A stretch of 64,000 nucleotides of DNA from Toxorhynchites rutilus septentrionalis (GCF_029784135.1 NC_073745.1:100347333-100411332); one strand, 5' to 3'; counted from the stretch's first letter, positions 49,966-60,516 are shown. Notes: generated by a model not told the origin, from the sequence alone. Translations and numbers: made by a program.

Positions 49966-52900
49966 TTCATCTAACGTAGTAGAAGATATGATCAATGTGC
50001 TACAATGGAACTGCCGTAGTCTAGTGCCTTAACTAGACTCGTTCAAATTTTTACTTCAAAATTATGATTGTGATATATTCGCTCTTTCCGAAACATGGCT
50101 TTCTTCTGACACAGAACTCAACTTCCACGATTTTAATATTATTCGCCTGGATAGAGATGATTCCTATGGAGGAGTACTTTTAGGGATCAAAACGTGCTAC
50201 TCTTTCTATAAAATTCCTCTCCCAGCTCTATCAGACGTCGAAATCGTCGCTTGTCAAATAACTGCAAAGAATAAAGAACTCTGCATAGCTTCAGTATACG
50301 TTCCCCCGAATACTTCCATTAGCCGTAGTCAACTTTGGAATCTAATTTCGATTCTCTCAACCCCAGTTCTAATTTTGGGTGACATGAACTCCCATGGTAC
50401 TGGGTGGGGCGATCTTTATGATGACGCTAGGGCGGCTATTTTTTACGATTTATGTGACGATTTCAACTTGACTATCTTGAACACTGGTGAAGTGACACGA
50501 ATTGCAAAACCTCCGGCTCGAGAAAGCCGACTCGATCTATCTTTGTGCTCAAACACGCTATCATTAGATTGTCAGTGGAAGGTCATCAATGATCCCCATG
50601 GTAGCGATCACTTGCCAATCAATATATCAATCAAGTGTAGCCCGCAATCCACTGAACCATCTCGAGTTCCATTTGATCTAACAAGGAACATCGACTGGCA
50701 AAAATTTGCAACGGCGGTAACAATCGGTGTCGAATCAATAGATATACTTCCACCATTGGAAGAATATCGATTCTTCGTCGATTTATTGTATAAAAGCTCA
50801 CTGGAAGCACAAAAAAGAAAAGTTCCAAGTGCTTCATTTAAAAGAAAACCAGCCACTCCTGGCTGGGACGATGAATGCACAAAATTGTATTTGAAAAAAA
50901 TCTGATGCTTTCAAAGCTTTTCGCAGACATGGAACATCCACACACTTCGAGGAATATTCAAAGCTTGAAATACAGCTGAAACAATTAGTTAAAGCAAAAA
51001 AACGCGGTTACTGGCGCAATTTCATCGAAGGTCTTTCTCGTGAAACCTCAATACGCACCTTGTGGAGGGTAGCTCGCAACATGCGTAACCGCTCATCTAC
51101 CAACGAGAGTGAAGAATACTCCAACCGATGGATATTCGATTTCGCTAAAAAGGTCTGTCCAGACTCAGTTCCAGCCCAACATATTCTTCGAGAAACGTCT
51201 CTAAGCGGTGGACCTCTGGACAGACCATTCTCAATGCTGGAATTTTCTATGGCTCTTCTTTCATCGAACAACTCTTCACCCGGAAGCGATATGATTAAAT
51301 TCGTTCTTCTAAAAAATCTTCCCGATATCGCGAAAAGACGCTTGCTAGACTTATTCAATACTCTACTAGAAAACAATATTGTGCCACCCGAATGGAGACA
51401 GGTCAAAGTGATAGCAATTCAAAAGTCTGGCAAACCAGCGTCTGACCATAACTCATACCGTCCGATTGCTATGCTCTCGTGCATTAGAAAATTGCTGGAG
51501 AAAATGATCCTTCGAAGACTCGATCAATGGATCGAGACAAATAATTTGCTATCAAGTACACAATTTGGGTTTCGCAAGAGCAAAGGAACAAACGATTGTC
51601 TAGCGTTGCTTTCTACAGATATTCAACTGGCCTTTGCGCACAAGGAGCAACTGGCTTCAGTATTCTTGGATATTAAGGGAGCTTTTGATTCAGTTTCCAT
51701 AGAAATTCTGTCAGACAATCTGAACAGATGTGGACTTCCTGGAATTTTGAATAACTTCTTGTACAATTTGTTGTCAGAAAAGCAAATGAACTTCACCCTT
51801 GGACAGCTGACAACTTCCAGAAATAGTTATATGGGTCTACCCCAAGGCTCATGTCTCAGCCCCCTTCTTTATAATTTTTATGTGAAAGATATTGACAGTT
51901 GTTTGGCAGAACAATGCACGCTAAGACAACTTGCAGATGATGGTGTGGTTTCCGTCAGAGGTCCCCATGCCGAAAACTTTCAAAGACCATTGCAAAATTC
52001 CCTAGATAACTTGTCTTCTTGGGCAAGGAACTTAGGGATAGAATTCTCGCCGCAGAAAACAGAACTGGTAGTGTTTACTCGAAAGTGGTCCCCAGCCCAA
52101 TTGCAACTTAAGCTTTTGGGGAGAAACATTACCCAATCATTGACCTTCAAGTACCTTGGTGTCTGGTTTGATTCAAAATGCACTTGGAATACCCACATTA
52201 CGTATTTGAAGCAAAAATGTCAAAAAAGAGTCAACTTTCTCCGCTCGATTTGCGGCACGTGGTGGGGAGCTCATCCGGGAGATCTCATAACGCTTTATAA
52301 AACAACTATTCTATCTATTCTGGAGTATGGCTCTTTCTGCTTTCTCTCAGCAGCTAAAAGTCACCTTCTAAAATTGGAACGAATTCAATATCATTGTCTG
52401 CGTATAGCTCTTGGCTGTATGCACTCAACGCATAACATGAGTCTCGAGGTTCTGGCAGGAGTAACTCCTCTACAGAACCGATTCTGGGAACTTTCTCTCA
52501 GAATACTGGTGAAATTCGGTATCACGAACACACTTGTGATTGAAAACTTTGATAAAATGCTTCATCTAAATATACAATCTCGGTTTATGAGAATTTATCA
52601 TCACTATATTTCATCAGATATTTGTCTTCCATCGTTTACTCCAGACCGTGCTCACTTCACCATCAGCAGTTCCTCAATTGAATACGATCTGTCGATGAAA
52701 CAAGCAATACTTGGGATTTCAGATCAGCTTCGACCAACTTTCATTCCCCGTATTTTTAACCGAAAGTACCAAAAAGTCAATGGCATGAAAAGATACTTCA
52801 CTGATGGGTCTCGCCTCAATGGATCCACTGGCTTCGGTGTTTTCAATGAAAATTCAAGCGCCTTCCGTAAACTGCAGGAACCTTGTTCCGTTTATGTTGC

Positions 52901-53064
52901 TGAGCTGGCAGCAATCGACTTCGCATTGGGGATGATCTCCAACAAGCCTGCAGACCATTACTTCATTTTCTCGGATAGTCTCAGTTCGCTTGAGGCTCTC
53001 CAGTCGATGAAAACTAGTAGGCACCCATCTTATTTCCTCACAAAAGTGAGGCAGCAGATGAGTG
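49958..53064 (+). pseudogene. I-type LINE copy 2 ORF2, 5' part
   Basis: From the ATG at 49,958 (MDNSSNVVEDM). A TAA at 50,030-50,032 replaces what is lysine in copy 1 (VP-K-LD). A 7-A run at 50,894-50,900 carries one extra base, shifting the frame at LYLKK/SDAFK. Otherwise open: LSETWLSS, GDMNSHGTGWG, GSDHLPI; RT with FLDIKGAFDSVS, GLPQGSCLSPLLY and LRQLADDGVVS; RNase H start with YFTDGSRLNGS, VAELAAIDFALG and FSDSLSSLEAL. It ends at the LTR element insertion. The LADD box is shared with copy 1. Confidence 0.85.
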
Positions 53065-53738
53065 TGAAAAATTTCTCTATTGAAAGAAAAATTTTAACGC
53101 TTTCGCGTGAGTTCTGTTACAATACTAAAAAATTTATTCAAAAGTTTCACAATATATACATGGTTCCTTAAACTAAGATTGACGAGGAACATCTCCTCTC
53201 TCTCTCTTGAAAACCGATAACATATCGGTTTCGTTTAGATCATCTACCTTCCTTGTCCCTTCTTCTAGCGTATGGTAACGTGCAGTCTGAGACGGCTGCA
53301 CTACCCTAAGAAAATACCTTAAGTTTATAGCACCTCGTCGGTGCGCCTATCTTATTCTTGGATTTCCCCTTTCCATCCTTCGCTCTAAATAACATCCTTT
53401 TATTTTATTACACCCTGCTGGTGTATCTGGCTGAGCGCAGCTAGGGATGGAAAAGGGTAATAAAAATGCATCCTAAATGATGCATGCATTAAATTGTTTA
53501 CCGGACGCTATTTAAATATTCGTCCATTCTGAATTTATGACCGGCAATAATTTCGAACTACAAGCGTTTTCTAGCCTAACAAAACACTTGAGCTCTTACA
53601 TCTTTTAATTGCCTTACATTGGTCCTTTCTAAACGTTTCTATACCTCGCTTGGAGGTCTTTTCTAAATATAATCTCAAATAGTGCTTATCTTATGGATCT
53701 CTAACTCGATTCGCGATAAGCCTCAGCTGTCCGTAACA
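53065..53738 (-). repeat. LTR (3' LTR in minus sense)
   Basis: On the plus strand it starts TGAAAAATTTC and ends CCGTAACA. It contains several short stem-loops with 5-nt loops, for example GCACC-TCGTC-GGTGC (53,330-53,344), ACACC-CTGCT-GGTGT (53,410-53,424) and ACCTC-GCTTG-GAGGT (53,643-53,657). Confidence 0.9.
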
Positions 53739-54750
53739 TTCCGGACTCCGTAAATCTACTACATAGATTTACCAAATTCTTCAGTATTATCATTCTTTTC
53801 TACATTTTAATTTAAATTTTTGATAGTCGTTCTACATGTTCTAAATCATATACATTTGCTTGAACATATTTCCATCTGTAGCTGTATCGCTTTATTCTGT
53901 GTTTTATTGTGTGATTTGATTTCACTCACATTATTATCTTTTCCTTACATTTACACTTACAAGTTTATACTAGAAAACATAACTTATTATTTGTTTTATT
54001 AATAATAGTATTTTTTGTTTCATTTTTATTCTGCATACAGTTATGCAAACTAATCGTAAACATTCGTAAATTTCGAATAATTGCTCTCACTAGTAATTTG
54101 ATATAACCGTTAATTATATAAACTAACTTCAAGTTTCTTTTTGGAAAATTATTCATTGAGGTTCAGTGTTATATAATATTTTCCATTAAAGGAAATGCAA
54201 ATTACATTTTCTTTTCTCTTATAAGATTTTCTTTCATCAAACACAACGTTCCATTTTAATGCTAAGTTATCTCGTTGCCAAGAAAGGAATCTTGAATCCA
54301 ACATCCCTTTGCTAGTTGTCTTGTTACATTGCTGATATTGTTTTTCTCAAAACATCCTTTTGAAATAATTAGTCAATGTGCTAATCTTTTGGTAGTACAA
54401 TTACCGTTCCTTCAGCAAGTATTAACATTAAAGTTTGTCTCTGAATACTAAATCCAATTTTAAAGCCTCAGTTCTCATGTAACTGTTCCGACTAATCATA
54501 TAATACGACTGATCGTAGCTCACATAAACTTTTTCAAGTCGTTTTCTTTATGCATGCAACTCATGCTCTCATAGTGTGATATACTTTGAAATACATTTAA
54601 AAATTTCATTCAATTTTTTTTCCTGTTACTTGTATTCAAATAACTCATAATGTCATCTACATTGTATAGTTAACCATCTCCAATCTTTCCCTCAGTTAAG
54701 ACTGGAAGCTATGCTTTTAATATTCATTTGAATAATGCATTGATCATATT
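53739..54750 (-). other. Non-coding 3' interior of the LTR element
   Basis: AT-rich with no ORF. Just inside the LTR is a 9-bp stem, GTAAATCTA-CTACA-TAGATTTAC, at about 53,751-53,773. Confidence 0.5.
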
Positions 54751-55381
54751 CTCAGCAACTCACATGCTGAGCTTCGCAAACCACTTGTTTAAAAAATCTT
54801 TCTTCAGCATCTCACATGCTGTATTTCATCAACCGACTTACTGGTGATGTTGTTACTCTCAGCAATCCACTTGCTGAGTTTTAAGCAATTCACTTGCTTA
54901 AAAAAGAAACTTTTGGTTTTGACCCCTTCAGCAAATCACTTGCTGAAGGTTAAGCAATCCACTTGCTAACAAATCAGTCTTCCAAATTCTTCATAGCTGT
55001 ATTTTTAATTTTTTCTACCATCAACTAATTTACAGTTGATATCGCTCCTTTCAGCAATTCACTTACTGAGCTTTGAGCCAATCATTCGTATAGAAACTGG
55101 CTTCAGCATATCACTTGCTGCGCCATAATTTTTTCTTTAGTGGTCAATGTATATTTTTCAGCAGAATACTTGCTATACTTTTAACCCATCAGAGTAATGT
55201 TTTGAGCATTCCAAATGCTTGACGCTTGACCAGACAGTCTCTTCTTTTTTGCTCTAATTGATATTTTGGACCTTACAAGTTATCATTTTATTGGGTCCAT
55301 TTTATAACGAAACAATTGTATCTTAAATTGTATTAAAGTCTTTCAGCAGCTCACTTGCTGAACTTCAAGCAAATCATTTGC
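54751..55381 (-). repeat. Array of stem-loops with a shared pentaloop
   Basis: At least ten short inverted repeats of the type CAGCAA-TCCAC-TTGCTG. Clear ones: 54,805-54,821 (6-bp stem, loop CTCAC), 54,858-54,878 (8 bp, TCCAC), 54,879-54,903 (10 bp, TTCAC), 54,925-54,949 (10 bp, ATCAC), 54,953-54,967 (5 bp, TCCAC), 55,205-55,219 (5 bp, TCCAA), and 55,342-55,362 (7 bp around CTCAC). In the minus-strand RNA sense the loops read GTGGA, GTGAA, GTGAT or GTGAG. The stems differ in length and in outer sequence while the loop keeps its pattern. Confidence 0.75.
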
Positions 55382-55859
55382 CTAAAAATATTTTCTAATT
55401 AATTCAGTTAACAGTTTTGTTAAATTTCCATTTTAAGATTTTCGTCTTTATATTTTATCAAGCTTAAGATTTTCTATACTTTATATAGATATAAAGAATA
55501 TCAACATATTACAAACGTTGAAAAACAAACTTTCCAACCTCTATATTAGAGAGTTTATAGTTTTGATCTACGGTAATAATTTCCCTATCTGGGCCATAAT
55601 TTTGCAAATTGCGGAAACATATAATGAAAGAATCCGAACTCATATCTTGCGCTAACTCAAGATGTATTGCTCTCGTTGTCATACAGGTAAATAGACGCCC
55701 CTAATACTTAGGAAACAGTCTTCTAAAGATTTGAAAGTTATTCAGAGCCATAATTTTTTTGGTTATAAGTAGTCCTATTTTATACGAATCTATGGCTTTT
55801 AACTATAACGATCGCATTATTTTATATGTGTTGCCCTATGACTAAATATTGTCAACATG
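55382..55859 (-). other. Non-coding region downstream of the PHD ORF
   Basis: AT-rich, no ORF, no further pentaloop stem-loops noticed. Confidence 0.4.
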
Positions 55860-57443
55860 TCACAAATTTTGCAAAATAGAATATTCATCATATTTCGTTA
55901 ATGATGGTACAATAGTGTAACTCGCGGTTACAGAGTGGAAGTCGTTTTTGATACGACGTCGAGGATACTGGTAATCTGGGGTACAGTATTTATCGAGATT
56001 TCCAATACTATAATTATCGACTGAATATGATTTTCTATTGTGGGAATTATTTCTCCTTGGAAGAAATGAAGATTCATTTATAAACAATTCCTTTGGTGTT
56101 ATTTCTGGCGCTACCTTCCTCGGAGGCTCAATAACACAAATCTCTATATTTGTTGAGTTTTCAAATTGTATGTTAGCATCTTGTGATGAATCATCCATCT
56201 TGATGATAACACTTTTGGTTTTACATTGGCTCCCAATTTTTGGGATGAACTTTGCACTTCTAAGGAATTTTTTAAAACCTTCACGCCAGGCTTTCGTCTT
56301 CAAATAAAATTTTGCTAATATTTTTGTTCTATTTCTGAGGACTACTTCCTCTACTGCTACAGGTGGTTCTATTTCTTCAAACCGTTTTTCAGTTGGGTAT
56401 TTTATTTTCTGTTCAACAATCAGTGTTGCAACAGAATTCTTAATTAATCCAGTAGCTGGCCTTTCCCATTCTGGATCTTGAAGGTTGATAGATAGTTTTT
56501 CTATCTTAAAATTTTTAGCGTTTCCATTATTGGAATCCGCTATTTCTTTATTTGCAGATATCTCATCCGCCCTGACTTCATGCATCACGCATGGTTTTTT
56601 CTTTTCCGCCATAATTCCTCTTTCTGTGGAGGTTTTCGTATTTTCTTCTATCACAGCCCATACATCTGTGATGATACCCGTTTTGCCTATTGCGGGCAAA
56701 CTATTCTCATAATCAGATTCGCGTTTTGCGACTGATATGGTTTTAAATGGCTCTTTCCTCACTGGGAATGAGCAGCCATCTTCACCGCTCTGAGGACTAA
56801 CATCTCCTAGTTTTTCATTCATTTCAACTTGTATCACTTCAAGTTTGTCTTCATCATCTGAATCTTCTGACTCAGATGAATTGTCATTTTTCCTCCTCAT
56901 ATACCTAGCCAACTTAGGGTTCCACGGAGGAGGTGCAATTAATCTGGTTACTTTAGATGATTCAAATACTTTGTCATCTGAATCATTACCTTTCCTCCTG
57001 CAATCAACTAGATCAGGATTCCAAGGAGGAGGCATTTTTAATTGATGGCATTCCTCTGAGTTTCTAAACTCAGATTCAGAATTGCCATTTACTCGCCTAT
57101 GCAATTCACTAATTACCCTAAATGGAGGCGGCTTGGTTGGCATATCCTCCTTATAATAATTTCCCCACCCACTAGGATATATGCTAGTAGCGAGTATTCC
57201 TATTAAGTCACTTATTCGCACTTTCTTCGAATAATTATATTCTAGATCTGTGCATTTGACACAGATCCACCGATCACCCGTTAGAGGGGCTTGCTTTAGA
57301 TTAGTGCAACTCAAGTGGAACCATCGCTCACACTCGCAACAATAAATCATCTGTTCCTCATCAGACTCGTGACATAGGTGACAGTGACCCTTCACATTAC
57401 GTGTGAAGTATTTAGTGGTAATCATCTTGTATGTGTTTTCCAT
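55860..57443 (-). CDS. PHD-finger protein of the LTR element
   Basis: 527 residues from the ATG at 57,443; intact. Residues 21-64 form a complete C4HC3 PHD finger: C21-x2-C24-x10-C35-x2-C38-x4-H43-x2-C46-x14-C61-x2-C64, with W59 two residues before C61. PHD fingers bind histone tails in chromatin proteins. Residues about 106-205 hold three degenerate repeats headed PPPF or PPPW (PPPWNPDLVDC, PPPWNPKLARY), each ending in an acidic/serine patch. The rest is polar and low-complexity without a known domain. No capsid or enzyme motif is visible. Some mosquito BEL/Pao gag proteins have a PHD-like N-terminal finger as I recall, so a gag origin is plausible. It is the only sizeable protein of the element. 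Confidence 0.8.
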   Translation of the reverse strand: MENTYKMITTKYFTRNVKGHCHLCHESDEEQMIYCCECERWFHLSCTNLKQAPLTGDRWICVKCTDLEYNYSKKVRISDLIGILATSIYPSGWGNYYKEDMPTKPPPFRVISELHRRVNGNSESEFRNSEECHQLKMPPPWNPDLVDCRRKGNDSDDKVFESSKVTRLIAPPPWNPKLARYMRRKNDNSSESEDSDDEDKLEVIQVEMNEKLGDVSPQSGEDGCSFPVRKEPFKTISVAKRESDYENSLPAIGKTGIITDVWAVIEENTKTSTERGIMAEKKKPCVMHEVRADEISANKEIADSNNGNAKNFKIEKLSINLQDPEWERPATGLIKNSVATLIVEQKIKYPTEKRFEEIEPPVAVEEVVLRNRTKILAKFYLKTKAWREGFKKFLRSAKFIPKIGSQCKTKSVIIKMDDSSQDANIQFENSTNIEICVIEPPRKVAPEITPKELFINESSFLPRRNNSHNRKSYSVDNYSIGNLDKYCTPDYQYPRRRIKNDFHSVTASYTIVPSLTKYDEYSILQNL

Positions 57444-57594
57444 ATTCCTACTAATTTTATTGTTTATATTTTAATGTTGGCTCACTTGACCGTACGAATT
57501 TATTCCTTTATCATTTCTTTGCTCTCTTGGCCCCTATTTTAAAAACTCCCATGGTTGCTATCGCAACCCCTATAATTCTTAATATAGATTAATT

Positions 57595-57984
57595 CTATAC
57601 CTGTTTTTCGATTAACTCATCTGGTGCTGGGATACTACTGCTGCTGCTGGTGCCGACTGGTTCTTGAGTGGTCCAAACCTTCTGGCTCGTATTGTTCTTG
57701 TCACTTCTGATAGTGCCAATGCTGGTGCTGCTGCATCTAATGCCACCGCTTGCTTCTGGTTCCGCTGGTTGACAGTTCCTGGTATCTCTAGCGATGGTCT
57801 CTCCGATTGTGCCGAGGATACTGCTGCTACCTCTTGCTTCTAACTCCACGACCACGTGCTGCTGCGGCAGTTGGTCATATTTATAATAACTGCCTTCTGG
57901 TACTTGAATTAACATATATTTATGTGTGTATATAGCATCCACTGCTTTAGTAAAGTTCGCGAAACGAATACACTCTTTAGGCAT
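57595..57984 (-). CDS. Small ORF opening from the last leader repeat
   Basis: 129 residues from the ATG at 57,984. The first 17 residues (MPKECIRFANFTKAVDA) are the peptide encoded by each 46-bp leader unit; here the unit's stop is changed (GCC-TAA to GCT-ATA), so the frame runs on into VPEGSYYKYDQLPQQHVVVE and a serine/threonine-rich tail. No known domain. It lies about 150 bases upstream of the PHD ORF on the same strand. It may be a real protein or a chance read-through of the ladder. Confidence 0.45.
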   Translation of the reverse strand: MPKECIRFANFTKAVDAIYTHKYMLIQVPEGSYYKYDQLPQQHVVVELEARGSSSILGTIGETIARDTRNCQPAEPEASGGIRCSSTSIGTIRSDKNNTSQKVWTTQEPVGTSSSSSIPAPDELIEKQV

Positions 57985-58685
57985 CCACTGCCTTAGGAAA
58001 GTTCGCGAAAAGAATACACTCTTTAGGCATCCACTGCCTTAGGAAAGTTCGCGAAAATAATACACTCTTTAGGCATCCACTGCCTTAGGAAAGTTCGCGA
58101 AAATAATACACTCTTTAGGCATCCACTGCCTTAGGAAAGTTCGCGAAAAGAATACACTCTTTAGGCATCCACTGCCTTAGGAAAGTTCGCGAAAATAATA
58201 CACTCTTTAGGCATCCACTGCCTTAGGAAAGTTCGCGAAAATAATACACTCTTTAGGCATCCACTGCCTTAGGAAAGTTCGCGAAAATAATACACTCTTT
58301 AGGCATCCACTGCCTTTAGGAAAGTTCGCGAAAATAATACACTCTTTAGGCATCCACTGCCTTAGGAAAGTTCGTGAAAATAATACACTCTTTAGGCATC
58401 CACTGCCTTAGGAAAATTCGCGAAAATAATAAACTCTTTAGGCATCCACTGCCTTAGGAAAATTCGCGAAAATAATAAACTCTTTAGGCATCCACTGCCT
58501 TAGGAAAATTCGCGAAAATACACTTTTTAGGCATCCACTGCCTTTTGATAAAATTCACGAAAGAAATGCACTTTTTAGGCATCCACTGCCTTTGAGAATT
58601 CACAAATTCACACTTCTCGCATTCACTGCTGAGAAGATTTCACGAACATCACCTCTGGCATCCACTGCCGAGAAGAGTTCGCAAA
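57930..58685 (-). repeat. 46-bp tandem array in the element leader (about 16 units)
   Basis: Units start at 57,934, 57,980, 58,026, 58,072, 58,118, 58,164, 58,210, 58,256, 58,302, 58,349, 58,395, 58,441, 58,487, 58,530 and 58,579, with two diverged ones near 58,617 and 58,656. Spacing is 46 bp except for three units. Each has a GGCA-TCCAC-TGCC stem-loop. On the minus strand each intact unit encodes MPKECIIFANFPKAVDA and a stop, with the stop overlapping the next start in ATGCCTAA. It lies between the primer-binding-like site and the ORFs. Confidence 0.9.
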
Positions 58686-58727
58686 TTAACACATTTTGTA
58701 CTTAAATAAAAGGAAAAACTTGCTCCT

Positions 58728-58741
58728 CTCTGGAGCCACCA
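58728..58741 (-). promoter_or_regulatory. Candidate primer binding site
   Basis: On the minus strand TGGTGGCTCCAGAG directly follows the LTR end. Retroelement primer sites begin TGG because tRNAs end in CCA. The matching tRNA was not identified. This site sets the element's orientation. Confidence 0.5.
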
Positions 58742-59415
58742 TGAAAAATTTCTCTATTGAAAGAAAAATTTTAACGCTTTCGCGTGAGTTCTGTTACAAT
58801 ACTAAAAAATTTATTCAAAAGTTTCACAATATATACATGGTTCCTTAAACTAAGATTGACGAGGAACATCTCCTCTCTCTCTCTTGAAAACCGATAACAT
58901 ATCGGTTTCGTTTAGATCATCTACCTTCCTTGTCCCTTCTTCTAGCGTATGGTAACGTGCAGTCTGAGACGGCTGCACTACCCTAAGAAAATACCTTAAG
59001 TTTATAGCACCTCGTCGGTGCGCCTATCTTATTCTTGGATTTCCCCTTTCCATCCTTCGCTCTAAATAACATCCTTTTATTTTATTACACCCTGCTGGTG
59101 TATCTGGCTGAGCGCAGCTAGGGATGGAAAAGGGTAATAAAAATGCATCCTAAATGATGCATGCATTAAATTGTTTACCGGACGCTATTTAAATATTCGT
59201 CCATTCTGAATTTATGACCGGCAATAATTTCGAACTACAAGCGTTTTCTAGCCTAACAAAACACTTGAGCTCTTACATCTTTTAATTGCCTTACATTGGT
59301 CCTTTCTAAACGTTTCTATACCTCGCTTGGAGGTCTTTTCTAAATATAATCTCAAATAGTGCTTATCTTATGGATCTCTAACTCGATTCGCGATAAGCCT
59401 CAGCTGTCCGTAACA
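58742..59415 (-). repeat. LTR (5' LTR in minus sense)
   Basis: Same length (674 bp) and sequence as 53,065-53,738 by visual comparison. Confidence 0.9.
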
Positions 59416-59998
59416 GAGTGCACTGATCGAAAGATCTTATAAGTTAACCTTTGTTTGGGTCCCCTCTCATTGCTCAATTCCTGGCAATGAGAAGGCGGAC
59501 ACTCTCGCAAAGGTGGGTGCCCAGGAAGGCGAATTGTTTGATAGACAGATTTCATACGATGAATTTTTCCAATTACTGCGTCAGAGTTCCCTCTTGAGTT
59601 GGCAAACCGATTGGGACACTGGAATTCTTGAGCGGTGGTTATATTCAATTATTCCAAAGGTTTCTTCGAGAGCGTGGTTCAAAGGTTTGGACTTAAGTCG
59701 TGACTTCATTCGTGTAATGAGTAGACTTATGTCCAACCACTACTCGCTAGATGTGCATCTCCACAGAATAAATCTTGTTCAAAGCAATGTCTGTCGGTGT
59801 GGAAACGGTTACGATGACATCGATCACGCAGTTTGGCAATGTACGGATAATTACGCAGCCAGAGAGTACCTTTTGAATGCCCTTGAGGTCCAAGGAAGAC
59901 AACCCTATGTTCCTGTTAGAGACGTGTTGGGAACTCGCGACATCTGCTATATGCAGTTGATCTATATGTTTGTGAAACGGTCTAGTATAAGTATTTAA
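59416..59998 (+). pseudogene. I-type LINE copy 2 ORF2, 3' part
   Basis: Continuation of ORF2 after the LTR element: SALIERSYKLTFVWVPSHCS (end of RNase H), PGNEKADTLAKVG, WLYSIIPKVSSRAWFKGLDL, and the C-terminal CCHC CRCGNGYDDIDHAVWQC. The frame is intact to the stop at 59,998. Confidence 0.85.
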
Positions 59999-60359
59999 TG
60001 CTTTTGTGTTTTTCTTTTTCGTTATTAGTTTGTTTGTCTTGTCCCCCCATCTCACCGTCGCCCACCCTCGACAGCTAGTCGAACACCAGATGCTATCCCT
60101 GGTCATTATGCACAATGCTACAGTGCGTGCGGCAACCCTCGGTTGAGACAACGATACCTCATATCCATATCCCCAACCTGACCCGTCCCACAAAAATGTT
60201 GCCCTTTTAACCTCGAGTAAACCGCGAGTATTCGGTCGAATCCTACTAAACATAGAAATTAGTTGAAACTTTGTATAAACAAACCTTGAATTAGCGGCTC
60301 CGCAAAGCTTATGCGATTGAGCCTTACAAATAAATGAACTGGATAAAAAAAAAAAAAAA
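59999..60359 (+). other. 3' UTR of I-type LINE copy 2
   Basis: Non-coding. Ends in TAAATGAACTGGAT and polyA at 60,344-60,360. The minus-strand ORF overlapping it is a shadow. Confidence 0.7.
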
Positions 60360-60440
60360 AACTGGTTGGAATAATAATTGACGCAACGTGACGGGACGGA
60401 ACGTGAACGTGACGTGGATGTTGTATGTGAATCGCACTTT
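60360..60440 (+). mobile_element. MITE family C, right part
   Basis: Inverted partner of 47,925-48,076, ending GTATGTGAATCGCAC. Confidence 0.6.
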
Positions 60441-60469
60441 ATTCGTTTCAAAATGCGCAATGTCACCCC

Positions 60470-60516
60470 AGGTCTGTCCTATTAGCTAAATGTCGCACTA
60501 AATGTAAATTACTGTA
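60470..60516 (+). mobile_element. MITE family B right terminus
   Basis: ATTAGCTAAATGTCGCAC then AATGTAAATTACTG is the family B right end. The rest is absent, since it abuts MITE C. Confidence 0.55.

Larger units (their letters stand above)
53065..59415 (-). mobile_element. Non-autonomous LTR element carrying a PHD-finger ORF
   Basis: 674-bp LTRs at 53,065-53,738 and 58,742-59,415, identical as far as can be read by eye, with GAGTG duplications (53,060-53,064 and 59,416-59,420). The sense strand is taken as minus: both ORFs are on it, and a TGG-initial primer-binding-site-like TGGTGGCTCCAGAG directly follows the minus-strand 5' LTR. No gag capsid, protease, RT or integrase sequence is seen. 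The interior holds a tandem-repeat leader, two ORFs and a hairpin-rich 3' region. A five-base duplication and PHD-type finger suggest a BEL/Pao relative, which is inference. Confidence 0.85.
48077..60359 (+). mobile_element. I-type LINE, copy 2, split by an LTR element
   Basis: Target duplication AACTGGTTGGAAT at 48,064-48,076 and 60,360-60,372. 5' UTR of about 600 bp, ORF1, ORF2, 3' UTR and polyA (60,344-60,360). The LTR element at 53,065-59,415 sits in the RNase H region. Removing it with one GAGTG copy restores the ORF2 frame (MSALIERSYKLTFVWVPSHC). A lineage related to but distinct from copy 1. Confidence 0.85.

Noticed and set aside
57930..58685. CRISPR-like array
   Set aside because: Units are contiguous 46-bp repeats with no unique spacers and lie in a retroelement leader of a eukaryotic genome.
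53739..58741. Hidden gag-pol on the plus strand of the LTR element
   Set aside because: No frame of useful length or RT, protease or integrase motif was seen on either strand.
59747..60466. 239-residue minus-strand ORF
   Set aside because: It is antisense to the end and 3' UTR of an I-type LINE and into MITE sequence.
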